From JBBQUN01 sp963698395 (GTDB lineage Bacteria; Actinomycetota; Acidimicrobiia; Acidimicrobiales; SZUA-35): a stretch of 64,000 nucleotides of DNA. Made by a program: the position numbers and the translations under genes. Shown here piece by piece: positions 39,905 to 48,869 of the stretch. Where the stretch lies: contig CAVOQQ010000001.1 in assembly GCA_963698395.1 (NCBI GenBank), forward strand, positions 992,001 through 1,056,000, read 5' to 3'. The notes beneath the pieces are model-generated. The model saw only the letters and a program-made list of their open reading frames with translations. It had not been told where the DNA came from and made no database searches. Every line of letters begins with the position of its first letter. The stretch's first letter is position 1.

Positions 39905-40483
39905 CCTGGAAAAGAAGGTGCCGGGACTCGGTGCCGGGAGTGGTCGCTGTTCGAGGATTGCTGCGTAGGCATCCCAGGTCTGTTGGTCGAAGCAGACGAA
40001 ACGAACCTCTGACACCGATGTTGGGGTCGTTCGAACCGTCTCGACGGCGATACGAGCGGCGGCCTGTGTCGGATAGCCGTAGACACCGGTCGAGATCGCA
40101 GGGAAAGCAACCGATTTGGCGTCGACTTCTTCGGCGCGCTCGAGGGACGATCGGTAGCAGGATGCGAGGAGTTCGGCTTCACCGTGGGTGCCTCCACGCC
40201 AGACCGGACCGACGGTGTGGATGACCCAGTCCGCCCCGAGGTCGAAGCCGGGGGTGGTCTTGGCGTCGCCGGTCTTGCAGCCGCCGAGGTTTCGGCATGC
40301 TTGGACGAGTTCGGGGCCAGCCGCACGGTGGATGGCGCCGTCGACGCCGCCTCCGCCGAGGAGCGACGAGTTCGCAGCGTTCACGATCGCGTCGACCTGT
40401 TGGGTCGTGATGTCGCCGAGCACCACGGTGATGTGCAGCACTTGATCCCCGATGGCCTCGACCTGTTCGTGTTCCTTGGTCAA
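39884..40483 (-). CDS. Macro domain protein (O-acetyl-ADP-ribose deacetylase-like)
   Basis: A 199-residue YmdB-like macro domain that should bind ADP-ribose and may remove acetyl or ADP-ribosyl groups. The key motifs are intact: VVLGDITTQQVDAIVNAANSSLLGGGGVDGAIH and FPAISTGVYGYP. No ATG fits; TTG 40483 follows a GGGAGG box by 9 nt and is the best start, with an internal GTG near VLHITV as alternative. The final codons (RARDGT, stop at 39884) are read from attR, so insertion of the island may have changed the C-terminus. Confidence 0.85.
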   Translation of the reverse strand: MTKEHEQVEAIGDQVLHITVVLGDITTQQVDAIVNAANSSLLGGGGVDGAIHRAAGPELVQACRNLGGCKTGDAKTTPGFDLGADWVIHTVGPVWRGGTHGEAELLASCYRSSLERAEEVDAKSVAFPAISTGVYGYPTQAAARIAVETVRTTPTSVSEVRFVCFDQQTWDAYAAILEQRPLPAPSPGTFFSRRARDGT

Positions 40484-40691
40484 TGGAATGGACCTCCCAT
40501 GAGGCTCAGAACGATAGAGCGACAAGCGAATCGCAGCGGCGGCACCGCCGCAACTGCTCCGCCGTTCCCCAGTGTGTGCTTCTCGACCGAGGGCCGCTCC
40601 ATGCCCCGGGTCGTGATCTCTTGCCGATCTCCCGGACGCTGTTCGATGCCCCAGCGATGGTGCAGACCACGGCCATACGGCCGAGGACATC

Positions 40692-41015
40692 GTGCGGATC
40701 CACCAGATCAATCTGCTGACGCCGATCGAACTCTGCCGCCAAGCGCTGGTCGGGATGAACGACCGACGAACCGGCCACATCGTGAACGTGTGGTCGATGG
40801 CGGGTAGCGGCGGGTTCACCGGCATGTCGCAGTACTGCTCGACCAAAGCCGGCCTGTCCAACTTCTCCGGGATTCTGCGGCGCGAGCTGCATGGAACGGG
40901 CGTCGGCATCACCACCGTCGAGCTCGGCCCGATCCCCACCGACATGCTCGCCCACGTCAACGCATGCCCGCCCACCGAGCGGTCGTTCACTCACATCCTG
41001 CGCGGCATCGACTGA
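40692..41015 (+). pseudogene. Short-chain dehydrogenase remnant
   Basis: A 107-residue open frame matching the second half of a classical SDR: IHQINLLTPIELCRQALVGM, GHIVNVWSMAGSGG, the Y-x-x-x-K motif in YCSTKAGLSNFSG, and GVGITTVELGPIPTD. The Rossmann N-terminus with T-G-x-x-x-G-I-G is absent, and the C-terminal helices are cut off after LRGID. The frame stays open upstream for about 15 codons (GHTAEDIV), then loses similarity. It looks like a decayed fragment at the edge of the island region. Confidence 0.7.
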
Positions 41016-41070
41016 CGTTGCCGCTTCGGCTGGTGGCATTTGGGTAGGCAGCCGCTGGCGCAGGCTTCAC

Positions 41071-42036
41071 CTATTCGGCTTCGGTCAAATCGCTCGAGCG
41101 GAGCAGTGCGGTCATCGTGATGGCAGGTCGATCAGGCAAAGCGACGGTCACGATCGGCTGAAAGGCGCTCTCGTCATCGAGAACCGAGCGTGGCACCTCG
41201 AAGACGATCGTGAGCCGAGCAACGGGAAACTGGCCGGCACCTGACGTGATGTCGGTCCCGATCACGATGGGTTGCGGTCCGAGACCCGACACGCTGACTT
41301 CCGCATTGGTGAGCGGCTCGGCGCAGTAGCCGCCCGAAGGGTTGAAGCCGGTCACCTCGGCAATCATCGTTGCCGAGCCCTCGGTCGTTGCCAGATGGGG
41401 ATAGAGCGGCTCGAGTCGCAGCGGAGTCCCGGCGAACAGGCATCGATCGATGATCGGCGCAACGGTCGGTGGAGGAAGGTCGTACCCCGTGACGGGAACG
41501 ATGGTTGGCGGCCCTTTCTCGAACGGATGTGCCGCGATGAACTCGTCGTTGGCGGCGATCCATCGCACGACGCCATGGCGCGAGAGCTTGCCCGTCTCGA
41601 CGAGGCTGATCCAATACGCCAGCCCTTCCGGATCGGGTTCGCGCCCGAGCACATTGCGGTAGACGATCGACACGAAGTCGCGGTCGTTCGTCGACCCGTA
41701 GGTCGAGCGGAACTCTGACGATTCGGCGAACGAGTAGGCCATGTCGTCGAGTGTGACGTTGCGGCGGCGTTCGATGAGCCAGAACTTGGCTCCTTCGATG
41801 TCGGGCGTCCGGGCGAAGAACGCCTGATAGAGACGGAGCACATCGGCGTCTTCGTCGACGTAGTCATGGGACATGAGGATCTGCGAAATGGTCGTTGCCT
41901 GCCTGATGGAATCATCGACCGACCTCGGCGCGGCAACTGGATCGGCACTCGCCGGGGAGTTGCCGACGCCAACGACACCGAGCAGCGCCATCGGCAGCAT
42001 CAACAGCCGAACAAGACCTCGAGACACCGCGGACAT
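41071..42036 (-). CDS. Exported DUF4214 domain protein
   Basis: A 321-residue secreted protein with an N-terminal signal (LVRLLMLPMALLGVVGVGNSPASA, cleavage after ASA). One DUF4214 unit follows: LRLYQAFFARTPDIEGAKFW, FVSIVYRNVLGREPDPEGLAYW, GVVRWIAANDEF. The C-terminal half is an unassigned beta domain. DUF4214 units occur in surface and S-layer-like proteins, and their function is unknown. The ATG at 42036 is preceded by TACGGT at 6 nt on the minus strand. It is divergent from the next DUF4214 gene. Confidence 0.85.
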   Translation of the reverse strand: MSAVSRGLVRLLMLPMALLGVVGVGNSPASADPVAAPRSVDDSIRQATTISQILMSHDYVDEDADVLRLYQAFFARTPDIEGAKFWLIERRRNVTLDDMAYSFAESSEFRSTYGSTNDRDFVSIVYRNVLGREPDPEGLAYWISLVETGKLSRHGVVRWIAANDEFIAAHPFEKGPPTIVPVTGYDLPPPTVAPIIDRCLFAGTPLRLEPLYPHLATTEGSATMIAEVTGFNPSGGYCAEPLTNAEVSVSGLGPQPIVIGTDITSGAGQFPVARLTIVFEVPRSVLDDESAFQPIVTVALPDRPAITMTALLRSSDLTEAE

Positions 42037-42042
42037 GCGCCG

Positions 42043-42048
42043 ACCGTA
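42043..42048 (-). promoter_or_regulatory. -10 box upstream of the leftward DUF4214 gene
   Basis: TACGGT on the minus strand, 6 nt from the ATG at 42036. The same hexamer (42137-42142, plus strand) precedes the divergent gene by 7 nt. Confidence 0.45.
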
Positions 42049-42149
42049 GAGCAGCCCTCCGGGGGTGCTCCATGGGCCGAACTCCATGGTGCTGGTCATG
42101 AGCAGTTTGGCTGCTGGCGGGCGTCGAGGAGGCCGATACGGTCGGGCTG

Positions 42150-43253
42150 ATGAGGACGGGGTTTCTTGCTGTCGTGGTGGCCGTGTTCGGGCTCGCATTT
42201 TCATCGCTCGCCGACCCGGGTCGGGTCGGCGCGGTGACCGTGCCGATCTGTGCTGCGAGCGGCCAGCCCTACCCGGTGCTGGTCTCGGTGGACCGAACGT
42301 CCCCGGATCGAATCCGCATCGGCGGGAGCATCGCCACCGAGCTGGAGGCCAGCGGTGTCCGGCCGCTCGAGGTGAACCTGACCTACATCGGACCAGCCTC
42401 CAATCGCCGCGATGTCGAAAACGTGATCCCCGCCCAGGGAACCATCGCTAGCGGCAAGACGAAGACGATCGTCGGCGGTGTCGATGGTCTTGGTGTCGAC
42501 GCCGGGTCGTATGAGGTCTACGTCGTCGTGCTGACCGATCCGTCGGGCTGCAGATCCTTCTACTACGGATCGTGGTCGGGGACCGACCTGGGCACCGTCA
42601 GCTATGAGCCCCGTATCGACGGTTTCGAGGATCAGCGCCATGGCTTCGATTTCTCGGCCGAGTCCTTCGAGGTCGCGATGCCTTGGCCCGGTTCGCAGTG
42701 GGGTTACGTTGCCGGAGCCGAGACCTTGGACGAGATCCGTTCGGCAGTGGACTACCGCAGCGCCGATGCCGGCACCCTTCGTCTCTACCGGGCCTTTCTG
42801 AACCGTGACCCTGATGTCGGCGGTTCGAAGTACTGGATCAGCCAAGCTCGGCTCGGTGCGAACCCGGATGACCTCTCGTGGGGGTTTGCGAGGTCGGCAG
42901 AGTTCCAGGCGAGATACGGGGAACTGTCGAATGCCGACTTCCTCGCGGTGCTCTACCAGAACATGCTGGGACGTGCCGGCGAACCGGCTGGTGTCACGTA
43001 CTGGCTCGGACAGATGGAGGGTGGGCTGAGCCAATCCGGCGTCGTTCGTTGGATCGTCGCCAATGACGAGTTCATCGGGCGATACCCGTTCGGTCCGTTG
43101 TCGCCGACGAACCCCGGGAACACCAAGGACTGTTCCGATTTCAGGAGCCAGGTCGACGCCCAAGCGTGGTACGACCATCACGTCGATGCCTACGGCGACG
43201 TCGCCAGGCTCATCCCGCAACCCGACGGTCGCGTGTGTGTCTACCTTCCTTGA
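42150..43253 (+). CDS. Exported DUF4214 protein with Excalibur-like tail
   Basis: A 367-residue secreted protein. The signal peptide MRTGFLAVVVAVFGLAFSSL is followed by an Ig-like beta domain (VSVDRTSPDRIRIGGS). One DUF4214 unit comes next (LRLYRAFLNRDPDVGGSKYW, LAVLYQNMLGRAGEPAGVTYW). The end, KDCSDFRSQVDAQAWYDHH, matches the start of an Excalibur calcium-binding motif, although the usual DxDxDGxxCE is replaced. TACGGT lies 7 nt before the ATG. Its 3' end overlaps the GTG start of the next gene. Confidence 0.85.
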   Translation: MRTGFLAVVVAVFGLAFSSLADPGRVGAVTVPICAASGQPYPVLVSVDRTSPDRIRIGGSIATELEASGVRPLEVNLTYIGPASNRRDVENVIPAQGTIASGKTKTIVGGVDGLGVDAGSYEVYVVVLTDPSGCRSFYYGSWSGTDLGTVSYEPRIDGFEDQRHGFDFSAESFEVAMPWPGSQWGYVAGAETLDEIRSAVDYRSADAGTLRLYRAFLNRDPDVGGSKYWISQARLGANPDDLSWGFARSAEFQARYGELSNADFLAVLYQNMLGRAGEPAGVTYWLGQMEGGLSQSGVVRWIVANDEFIGRYPFGPLSPTNPGNTKDCSDFRSQVDAQAWYDHHVDAYGDVARLIPQPDGRVCVYLP

Positions 43254-45126
43254 CCGGGCAGGTGTCGCGTCGGCGGGCCGTGCACCGATTCAACTCGTTG
43301 CCGGGCTCGCAGCGGCGATCGTTGCCGCGGCGACGCTCCATGCCCATCCTGTCGGAGCGGAGATCGTCGATTCGTGTGTGGTTCGGACCGAAGCCACGAT
43401 CAGCGCCGGGTCCGATCTCTACCAGGTGGGCGTGGATGGAAGCCATCGCATCTACGAGCTGACACGTGAGGGCGGTGACAGCGGCCCCGGCACCCCGGCA
43501 ATGTGGGCAGTGCGCCGCTACCACGCATCGGGACAGCTCGATTCGGCGTACGGCACGATCGTGTTCCCGGGCACGTCGTCGGCGCCCCGCATGGCGGTGG
43601 CACCGGACGGCACGGTCTGGCTGGCATCGTTCCCGACCGACGAGGGTCGGCCGGCGATCCGGTACAGCAAGATCGAGCCCGACGGCCGGTTGTCGACCAT
43701 TCGAGACGTCGGCCGTGCCAATCACGATGTCTTCGGGGTCGGGGCATTCGATCTCGGCGACCGGGTCCTTTCCGGCATCGTGCTGGTGCCGATCGGAGGG
43801 AGCGACGCGGTCGCACTCGTGGTGGACGTGGAGACCGGCACGATCCTCGTCGATCGCACCGTGCCACTCGTCGGGGACGTGACCGCCCTCTCGGCGAACG
43901 CGTTCGCATTGGAGAACGGCTGGCTCTCGATCAACGGCGTCGTACCGTTCGCCGTGCCGGTCCCCGACCCACGCGACCGCATCGAGGTGCATGATCTCCT
44001 GGAGGTCGACGGGGCGGTGATCGCGGTCGGGTCCGTCGACGTCTCGGGCACCTCCTCGCGGCCCCTGTTCGCCCGCTACCCGATGGTTGGCAACGGGTTG
44101 CCTGACGTGTTCCGCGTCGGTGAAGAAAGCCGAGCGATACGAGCCATCACCAGCGACGGCTACGCAGTACTCGAAGAAGGTATGGCGAACAGCTGGGTCG
44201 TCGGTCGACCACGACCTGGACGAGACACCGAGATCGTTCGCATCGACCTCTCCGACGGGCAATGGACCACCGTCGCTGCCGTCGATGACGGTCGATCGGC
44301 AACCGGACGGCTGCCGCCAGCAGTGTCAGCCAGTTCCGATGGAGCCCTCCGTATCCTCACCCAAGCCGACGACTCGTCGTTGTTCGTCTTCGATTTCTGG
44401 TCCCGTCCGCCTGCACCTCCCGAACCGTTGGCCATGACCGGCCAGATCGAGCGTCTCTATCGCGCCTACTTCGGTCGGGCCCCCGAGCCGGCCGGTCTCA
44501 GCTATTGGCGCGCCCAACGAGCGAACGGGACGGCAATCGAACAGATCTCGGCGGTGTTCGCTTCGTCACCGGAGTTCACCGCCACCTACGGCTCGCTCGA
44601 CGACCGCCGGTTCGTCGAACTGATCTATCGCAACGTTCTCGACCGTGCCCCCGACGCAGCGGGCCTCGGCTTCTGGACCGATCAGCTCGGCGCCGGGGCA
44701 GCCCGAGGTTCGGTCATGATCGGGTTCAGCGACTCCGCCGAATTCGTTGGCGAGACAACCACGTCGCCGACGCATCTCGACAGCGAAGGCCAGGTCGCAC
44801 GCCTCTACCGGGCGTACTTCGACCGAGTTCCCGACCCGGCCGGGTTCTGCTACTGGGCAGGACTGACCGAGAAGATCGGGATCGACGCGGTCAGCGCCGA
44901 ATTCGCTTCGAGCGCCGAGTTCGTCAGCACCTACGGTTCGCTTCGCAACGAGCAGTTCGTCGACCTCGTCTACGACAACGTTCTCCACCGCGAACCCGAT
45001 GGCCAAGGCCGGACGTTCTGGACACGGCTGCTCGACCGAGGAACCAGCCGGGGTGCGGTCATGACCGCCTTCTCCGAAAGCGCCGAGTACCTCCTGCAGA
45101 CCGACACGCTGCCCGCCGACGGGTAG
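43237..45126 (+). CDS. Exported protein with two DUF4214 units
   Basis: A 629-residue secreted protein starting at GTG 43237, inside the end of the previous gene. A signal segment (QLVAGLAAAIVAAATLHAHPVGA) is followed by about 320 residues of repeated short beta strands (MAVAPDGTVWLASF type) that look like a beta-propeller. Two DUF4214 units finish it (IERLYRAYFGRAPEPAGLSYW and ARLYRAYFDRVPDPAGFCYW). The last 369 residues are homologous and collinear with the island chimera at 33949-35052, with roughly four in five residues identical by eye. Confidence 0.85.
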   Translation: MSTFLDRAGVASAGRAPIQLVAGLAAAIVAAATLHAHPVGAEIVDSCVVRTEATISAGSDLYQVGVDGSHRIYELTREGGDSGPGTPAMWAVRRYHASGQLDSAYGTIVFPGTSSAPRMAVAPDGTVWLASFPTDEGRPAIRYSKIEPDGRLSTIRDVGRANHDVFGVGAFDLGDRVLSGIVLVPIGGSDAVALVVDVETGTILVDRTVPLVGDVTALSANAFALENGWLSINGVVPFAVPVPDPRDRIEVHDLLEVDGAVIAVGSVDVSGTSSRPLFARYPMVGNGLPDVFRVGEESRAIRAITSDGYAVLEEGMANSWVVGRPRPGRDTEIVRIDLSDGQWTTVAAVDDGRSATGRLPPAVSASSDGALRILTQADDSSLFVFDFWSRPPAPPEPLAMTGQIERLYRAYFGRAPEPAGLSYWRAQRANGTAIEQISAVFASSPEFTATYGSLDDRRFVELIYRNVLDRAPDAAGLGFWTDQLGAGAARGSVMIGFSDSAEFVGETTTSPTHLDSEGQVARLYRAYFDRVPDPAGFCYWAGLTEKIGIDAVSAEFASSAEFVSTYGSLRNEQFVDLVYDNVLHREPDGQGRTFWTRLLDRGTSRGAVMTAFSESAEYLLQTDTLPADG

Positions 45127-45149
45127 TCGCCGAGGCGTCAAACCCTGGG

Positions 45150-45827
45150 TCAGTGGCCGATGTCGTGATGTCCCGGCGTGATCACGCCACTCTCGTAGGC
45201 GAAAACGACCGCTTGGGCGCGGTCACGAAGTCCGAGCTTGGTGAGGATGTTGGAGACGTGGCTCTTCACCGTGGCGGCGCCGATGTAGAGCGTGTCGGAG
45301 ATTTCTGCGTTGCTGGCCCCTTTGCCGAGCTCGGCGAGCACTTCGCGTTCGCGGCCGGTGAGGGTCCCGAGGCGCCGGTTGGTCGAGGTGTCAGTCGCCA
45401 GCGCCTCGGCGAATCGGCCGATCAGGCGACGAGTGATGACCGGGTCGAGGAGGGCGCCTCCCTCTTGGACGGTTCGGATGGCCGGAGCGAGATTCTCGGG
45501 CGGAATGTCCTTGAGCACGAAGCCGCTGGCGCCGGCCTGCAGCGCTCGGAACACGTACTCGTCGGGATCGAAGGTGGTCAAGATGATGACCTTGAGCGGC
45601 CAGTCCGCCTGTTGGAGGATTTCGGCGGTGGCGGTGAGTCCGTCCATCTCCGGCATGCGGATGTCCATGAGGACGACGTCGGGGCGAAACTCGTGGGTGA
45701 CATCGACGGCCTCGAGTCCGGTGCCCGCTTCGGCGACGACCTCGATGTCGGGTTGGTGGTCGAGCACCATCGCGAAGCCACGCCGAACCAGGGCCTGGTC
45801 GTCGACGACGACCACGCGGATGGTCAC
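45150..45827 (-). CDS. LuxR/NarL-family response regulator
   Basis: A 225-residue two-component regulator. The receiver has the acidic pocket (VVVDDQ), phospho-acceptor Asp in VVLMDIRMPEMDG and Lys in VLKDI. The C-terminal LuxR HTH is GTLTGREREVLAELGKGASNAEISDTLYI and TVKSHVSNILTKLGLRDRAQ. The GTG start overlaps the histidine kinase stop by 4 nt, so it is the cognate partner and probably controls the exporter genes upstream. Confidence 0.93.
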   Translation of the reverse strand: MTIRVVVVDDQALVRRGFAMVLDHQPDIEVVAEAGTGLEAVDVTHEFRPDVVLMDIRMPEMDGLTATAEILQQADWPLKVIILTTFDPDEYVFRALQAGASGFVLKDIPPENLAPAIRTVQEGGALLDPVITRRLIGRFAEALATDTSTNRRLGTLTGREREVLAELGKGASNAEISDTLYIGAATVKSHVSNILTKLGLRDRAQAVVFAYESGVITPGHHDIGH

Positions 45828-47098
45828 GTCGGCTCCGGGACGAGAGGGAGGCGGCCGCTGACGCAGTAGCGGTCGGGATCGTGCCGGGCGGTGGTGAGCG
45901 TGCCGCCGAGGAGAGCCGCCCGCTCGCGCATGCCGGCGATGCCGTACCCGGACGTGGGGAGTTGGGCCAGGGATCTGGTCGCGGAATTGGTGATGTCGAT
46001 GGCGATCGCTTGATCGTCGATGCTGATCGTGACCTCGACGGTTGGGTTGGGGCCGGCGTGTTTGATGATGTTGGTATAGGCCTCCTGCACGATGCGGTAG
46101 GCCGACAGCTCGACGGCGGCAGGAAGGCCTGCCGGGACCTGCGAGATCGTGAGCGAGACGTCGGCTCCGGTGTGGATGAGCTTGTCGGTCAACGCAGGGA
46201 TGTCGCGGAGCCCGGGCTGGGGCCCGAGGTCGTCGCCGCCCGGTCCGTCAGGGCGCAACACGCCGAGGAGTCGGCGCAGTTCGCCCAGTGCCTGCCGGCC
46301 GGCGTGTTCGACGTCGCCCATTGCGTCGATGGCAGCGTCGAGGTCGGAGCGAGCCACGGTCTTGGCTGCGCCGGCTTGGACGGTCATCATCGAGACCTGG
46401 TGGGCGACGATGTCGTGGAGCTCGCGGGCGATGCGGGATCGTTCGTCGGCGACCGCTCGGTCGGCTTCGGCGTGCTGCTCGGCTTCGAGCCGTTGGGCAC
46501 GTTCTTGGAGGAGGGCCAGGTAGTCGCCACGGTTGCGGATCCGGAGGCCCAGATACCAGGGCAGCCATCCGAGCATGATGGCGGGAGCGATGTCGATTCG
46601 TTGGTTCGTATCGATGATCGTGTCGAGGAGGCTCACCACGGTGACTGTGGTGACGACGACGAGACTGCGGCGATGGTCATCGGTGTAGCGGCCAACGGCA
46701 TAGACCGCCGCGACCAGCGCCAAGTCCTGGCCGTCGCCATAGCCGACGATGGCCCATCCGATCATCAGTACCGTGATGAAGGCGGTCACGGCGATGGGTC
46801 GCTGCCGTCTCCACGCCAGCGCGGCTGCGGCTGCGGCCAGGAGTGCCAACGAACCAACCGGTTGGTCACCGATCGAATCGATCGTGAACCTCTCGCCTTC
46901 TCCGAGTGCGCTGACGGCGACGGCGACGACTGACGTTGCGAACACGACGACGGCAAGAGCGGCATCAGCGGCGCGTGGCCAGCGGGTGAACGGCCCGCGA
47001 GCAAGGTGAGGCTCGCCCGAGTCGAGCCAACCAGGCAGTGCGTGTCGCCGGCTGCTTGCCGCTGAGGTGACGTTTCGTTCGTGCGTGATGGCCTGCAT
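45824..47098 (-). CDS. Membrane histidine kinase (HisKA_3 type)
   Basis: A 424-residue sensor with four to six N-terminal membrane helices (about 40-190). The HisKA_3 dimerisation box carries the phospho-His in RIARELHDIVAHQVSMMTVQ, and the ATPase has AYTNIIKHA and GYGIAGMRERAALLGG. There is no large outer domain, so it may sense membrane stress or the neighbouring transporter. It lies about 106 nt after the ABC permease gene on the same strand. Confidence 0.92.
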   Translation of the reverse strand: MQAITHERNVTSAASSRRHALPGWLDSGEPHLARGPFTRWPRAADAALAVVVFATSVVAVAVSALGEGERFTIDSIGDQPVGSLALLAAAAAALAWRRQRPIAVTAFITVLMIGWAIVGYGDGQDLALVAAVYAVGRYTDDHRRSLVVVTTVTVVSLLDTIIDTNQRIDIAPAIMLGWLPWYLGLRIRNRGDYLALLQERAQRLEAEQHAEADRAVADERSRIARELHDIVAHQVSMMTVQAGAAKTVARSDLDAAIDAMGDVEHAGRQALGELRRLLGVLRPDGPGGDDLGPQPGLRDIPALTDKLIHTGADVSLTISQVPAGLPAAVELSAYRIVQEAYTNIIKHAGPNPTVEVTISIDDQAIAIDITNSATRSLAQLPTSGYGIAGMRERAALLGGTLTTARHDPDRYCVSGRLPLVPEPT

Positions 47099-47204
47099 AT
47101 CCACAGACCAAGGTAGACCCCCAGTCGGGACCGAGTCACCCGACTGGGGGCGGATCGGTTCTCCGTCGCAAGACGGAGAACGGCGAACCGTGCACTGGCA
47201 CCGG

Positions 47205-47951
47205 TCAGTCGACATCACGTCGCTGGACGGCGATCAAGCCGGCGGTCGCGGGGACGAGCGCCCAGCCAGCGAGGGCCACGGCGGCCGCACCTTGGCTCAC
47301 CTCGTTGCCGACTCCGGTGAGGACCGTGGCGAGAACGCTTGGCATCCACGACGCAGAGTCGGGGGCGAGCTGCCCGATGAGTGGGGGCGCAATGAACAGC
47401 ATGAGCACGGCGCCGGTGACGGCTCCGCCCACGTTGCGAATCAGCGCACCGATGCCGGCGCCCAGAACAGCTCCAGCGGCTCCTGCGAAGGCCGAGGCCG
47501 CAAGCACCTGGGCCACATTGTTGGCCGAGACCAGAAACCCGTAGTCGGTGGCGGGAAGGGAGAAGGCGACCGCGACGACAGTGAGTCCGGCGCCCACGAG
47601 ACCCAGGATCCCACCAGCCAAGGCAATGGCGCAGACTTGCGCGAGGACCGCTCGATGCCGCCGTGGCGAGGCGAGGAAGGTCGGAACAACGGTGTGATGC
47701 CCGTACTCGCGCGCCGCTGCGATGGCGCCGAAGAGCCCGGCGATCGCAAGGGCGTTGGCGGCGAAGGCCATGAGGGATCGTTGATCGGTCTCGGTGGAGA
47801 TGAATGCCTTGCTGCCGTCGAAATCTGTGCCGGCGATGACGGCAAACGCATTGATGCCGGCAAGGGCAGCGAGAACAGCAAGGAAGGCCAAAGGCATTTT
47901 GGTGGTGGTGAGCTTGCGAAGCTCGGATCGGATGAGTCGTTTCATGGTCAT
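47205..47951 (-). CDS. ABC-2 type transporter permease
   Basis: A 248-residue protein with six hydrophobic helices, opening MTMKRLIRSELRKLTTTKMPLA as in many ABC-2 permeases that follow a DrrA/NatA-type ATPase. The first of two close ATGs is favoured by an AGGAG box 9 nt upstream. With the ATPase encoded 6 nt upstream it forms an exporter; the substrate is unknown, and peptide antibiotics or membrane-active compounds are typical for units linked to a HisKA_3 kinase. Confidence 0.88.
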   Translation of the reverse strand: MTMKRLIRSELRKLTTTKMPLAFLAVLAALAGINAFAVIAGTDFDGSKAFISTETDQRSLMAFAANALAIAGLFGAIAAAREYGHHTVVPTFLASPRRHRAVLAQVCAIALAGGILGLVGAGLTVVAVAFSLPATDYGFLVSANNVAQVLAASAFAGAAGAVLGAGIGALIRNVGGAVTGAVLMLFIAPPLIGQLAPDSASWMPSVLATVLTGVGNEVSQGAAAVALAGWALVPATAGLIAVQRRDVD

Positions 47952-47957
47952 GACGTG

Positions 47958-48869
47958 TTACTCCTGGTCGATGGATGGGTTGGTGGTCCAATGAAGGAAG
48001 AGCTCCTCGAGCGAGCCTGCCTGCGGGGAGAGTTCGTGGAGAACGACTCCGGCCGCGAATGCCCGCTCGCCGATCTCGTCGATGGGCATGTCCCGTACGA
48101 CCAGGCTGTCCGGACCCCGTGCGTCGGTCGCTGCACCGGCCCGTTCGAGCACATCCCCGAGCCGATCCGGGTCGCTCGTTCGCACGAACGACGCTGCCTT
48201 CTGGAGCTCGGCCAGTGGTCCCTGAGTGACGAGTCGGCCGCCGTTGATGACGATGACGTCGTCGGCCAGATGCTCGACCTCGGCGAGGAGATGGCTCGAA
48301 ACGAACACGGTGCCACCGCTCGCTGCGCGAGCCCGGAGCCGATCTCGAAGCGTCCGGATCCCCTCGGGATCGAGGCCGTTCCCTGGTTCGTCCAGGATCA
48401 GCACCGGTGGCTCACCGAGGAGAGCAGCGGCAAGCCCGAGACGTTGCCGCATGCCAAGGGAGTAGGCGCCCACCGGGCGTCCGACTGCGTCCTTCAGCCC
48501 GACCTCCTCGAGGACTTCATCGACCCGTCGATGGGGGATGCCGGTGGCATCGGCCAGGATCCGCAGGTGATTGCGGCCGCTTCGGCCTGGGTGGAAGGCC
48601 TCGGACTCGATCATTGCGCCGACGGTTCTGGCAGGGTCGGACAGTTCTCGGTATCGCTGGCCACCGATGGTTGCCCGGCCTCGGTTGGCTGTGGCGAGGT
48701 CGAGCATCATCTTCATCGTCGTGGATTTGCCTGAACCGTTGGGACCGAGAAAACCGGTGACTCGGCCGGGTTCGACGGTGAACGTGAGATCGTCGACCAC
48801 CGTGTGGTCGCCGTAGCACTTCGTGAAGTGCTGGACGACGAGCGGGTACTGATCTGGGTGGATCGTCAT
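47958..48869 (-). CDS. ABC transporter ATP-binding protein
   Basis: A 303-residue ATPase: Walker A GPNGSGKSTT, signature YSLGMRQRLGLAAALL, Walker B PVLILDEPGNGLDP, switch VFVSSHLLAEVEHL. The C-terminal 80 residues are an accessory domain of the DrrA type ending near the LEELFLHWT motif. It starts at ATG 48869 with an AAGGAG box 8 nt upstream and overlaps the MFS gene stop by 4 nt. Confidence 0.93.
   Translation of the reverse strand: MTIHPDQYPLVVQHFTKCYGDHTVVDDLTFTVEPGRVTGFLGPNGSGKSTTMKMMLDLATANRGRATIGGQRYRELSDPARTVGAMIESEAFHPGRSGRNHLRILADATGIPHRRVDEVLEEVGLKDAVGRPVGAYSLGMRQRLGLAAALLGEPPVLILDEPGNGLDPEGIRTLRDRLRARAASGGTVFVSSHLLAEVEHLADDVIVINGGRLVTQGPLAELQKAASFVRTSDPDRLGDVLERAGAATDARGPDSLVVRDMPIDEIGERAFAAGVVLHELSPQAGSLEELFLHWTTNPSIDQE

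Noticed and set aside
40535..40551. Strong GC hairpin (GCGGCGG/CCGCCGC) as a terminator
   Set aside because: The stem is real, but it has a very short loop and no T-run, and sits between a gene start and a pseudogene. It was not called as a feature.
47067..48734. A 555-codon plus-strand frame opposite the ABC exporter genes
   Set aside because: The two minus-strand genes carry complete ABC motifs; the plus frame is a shadow.
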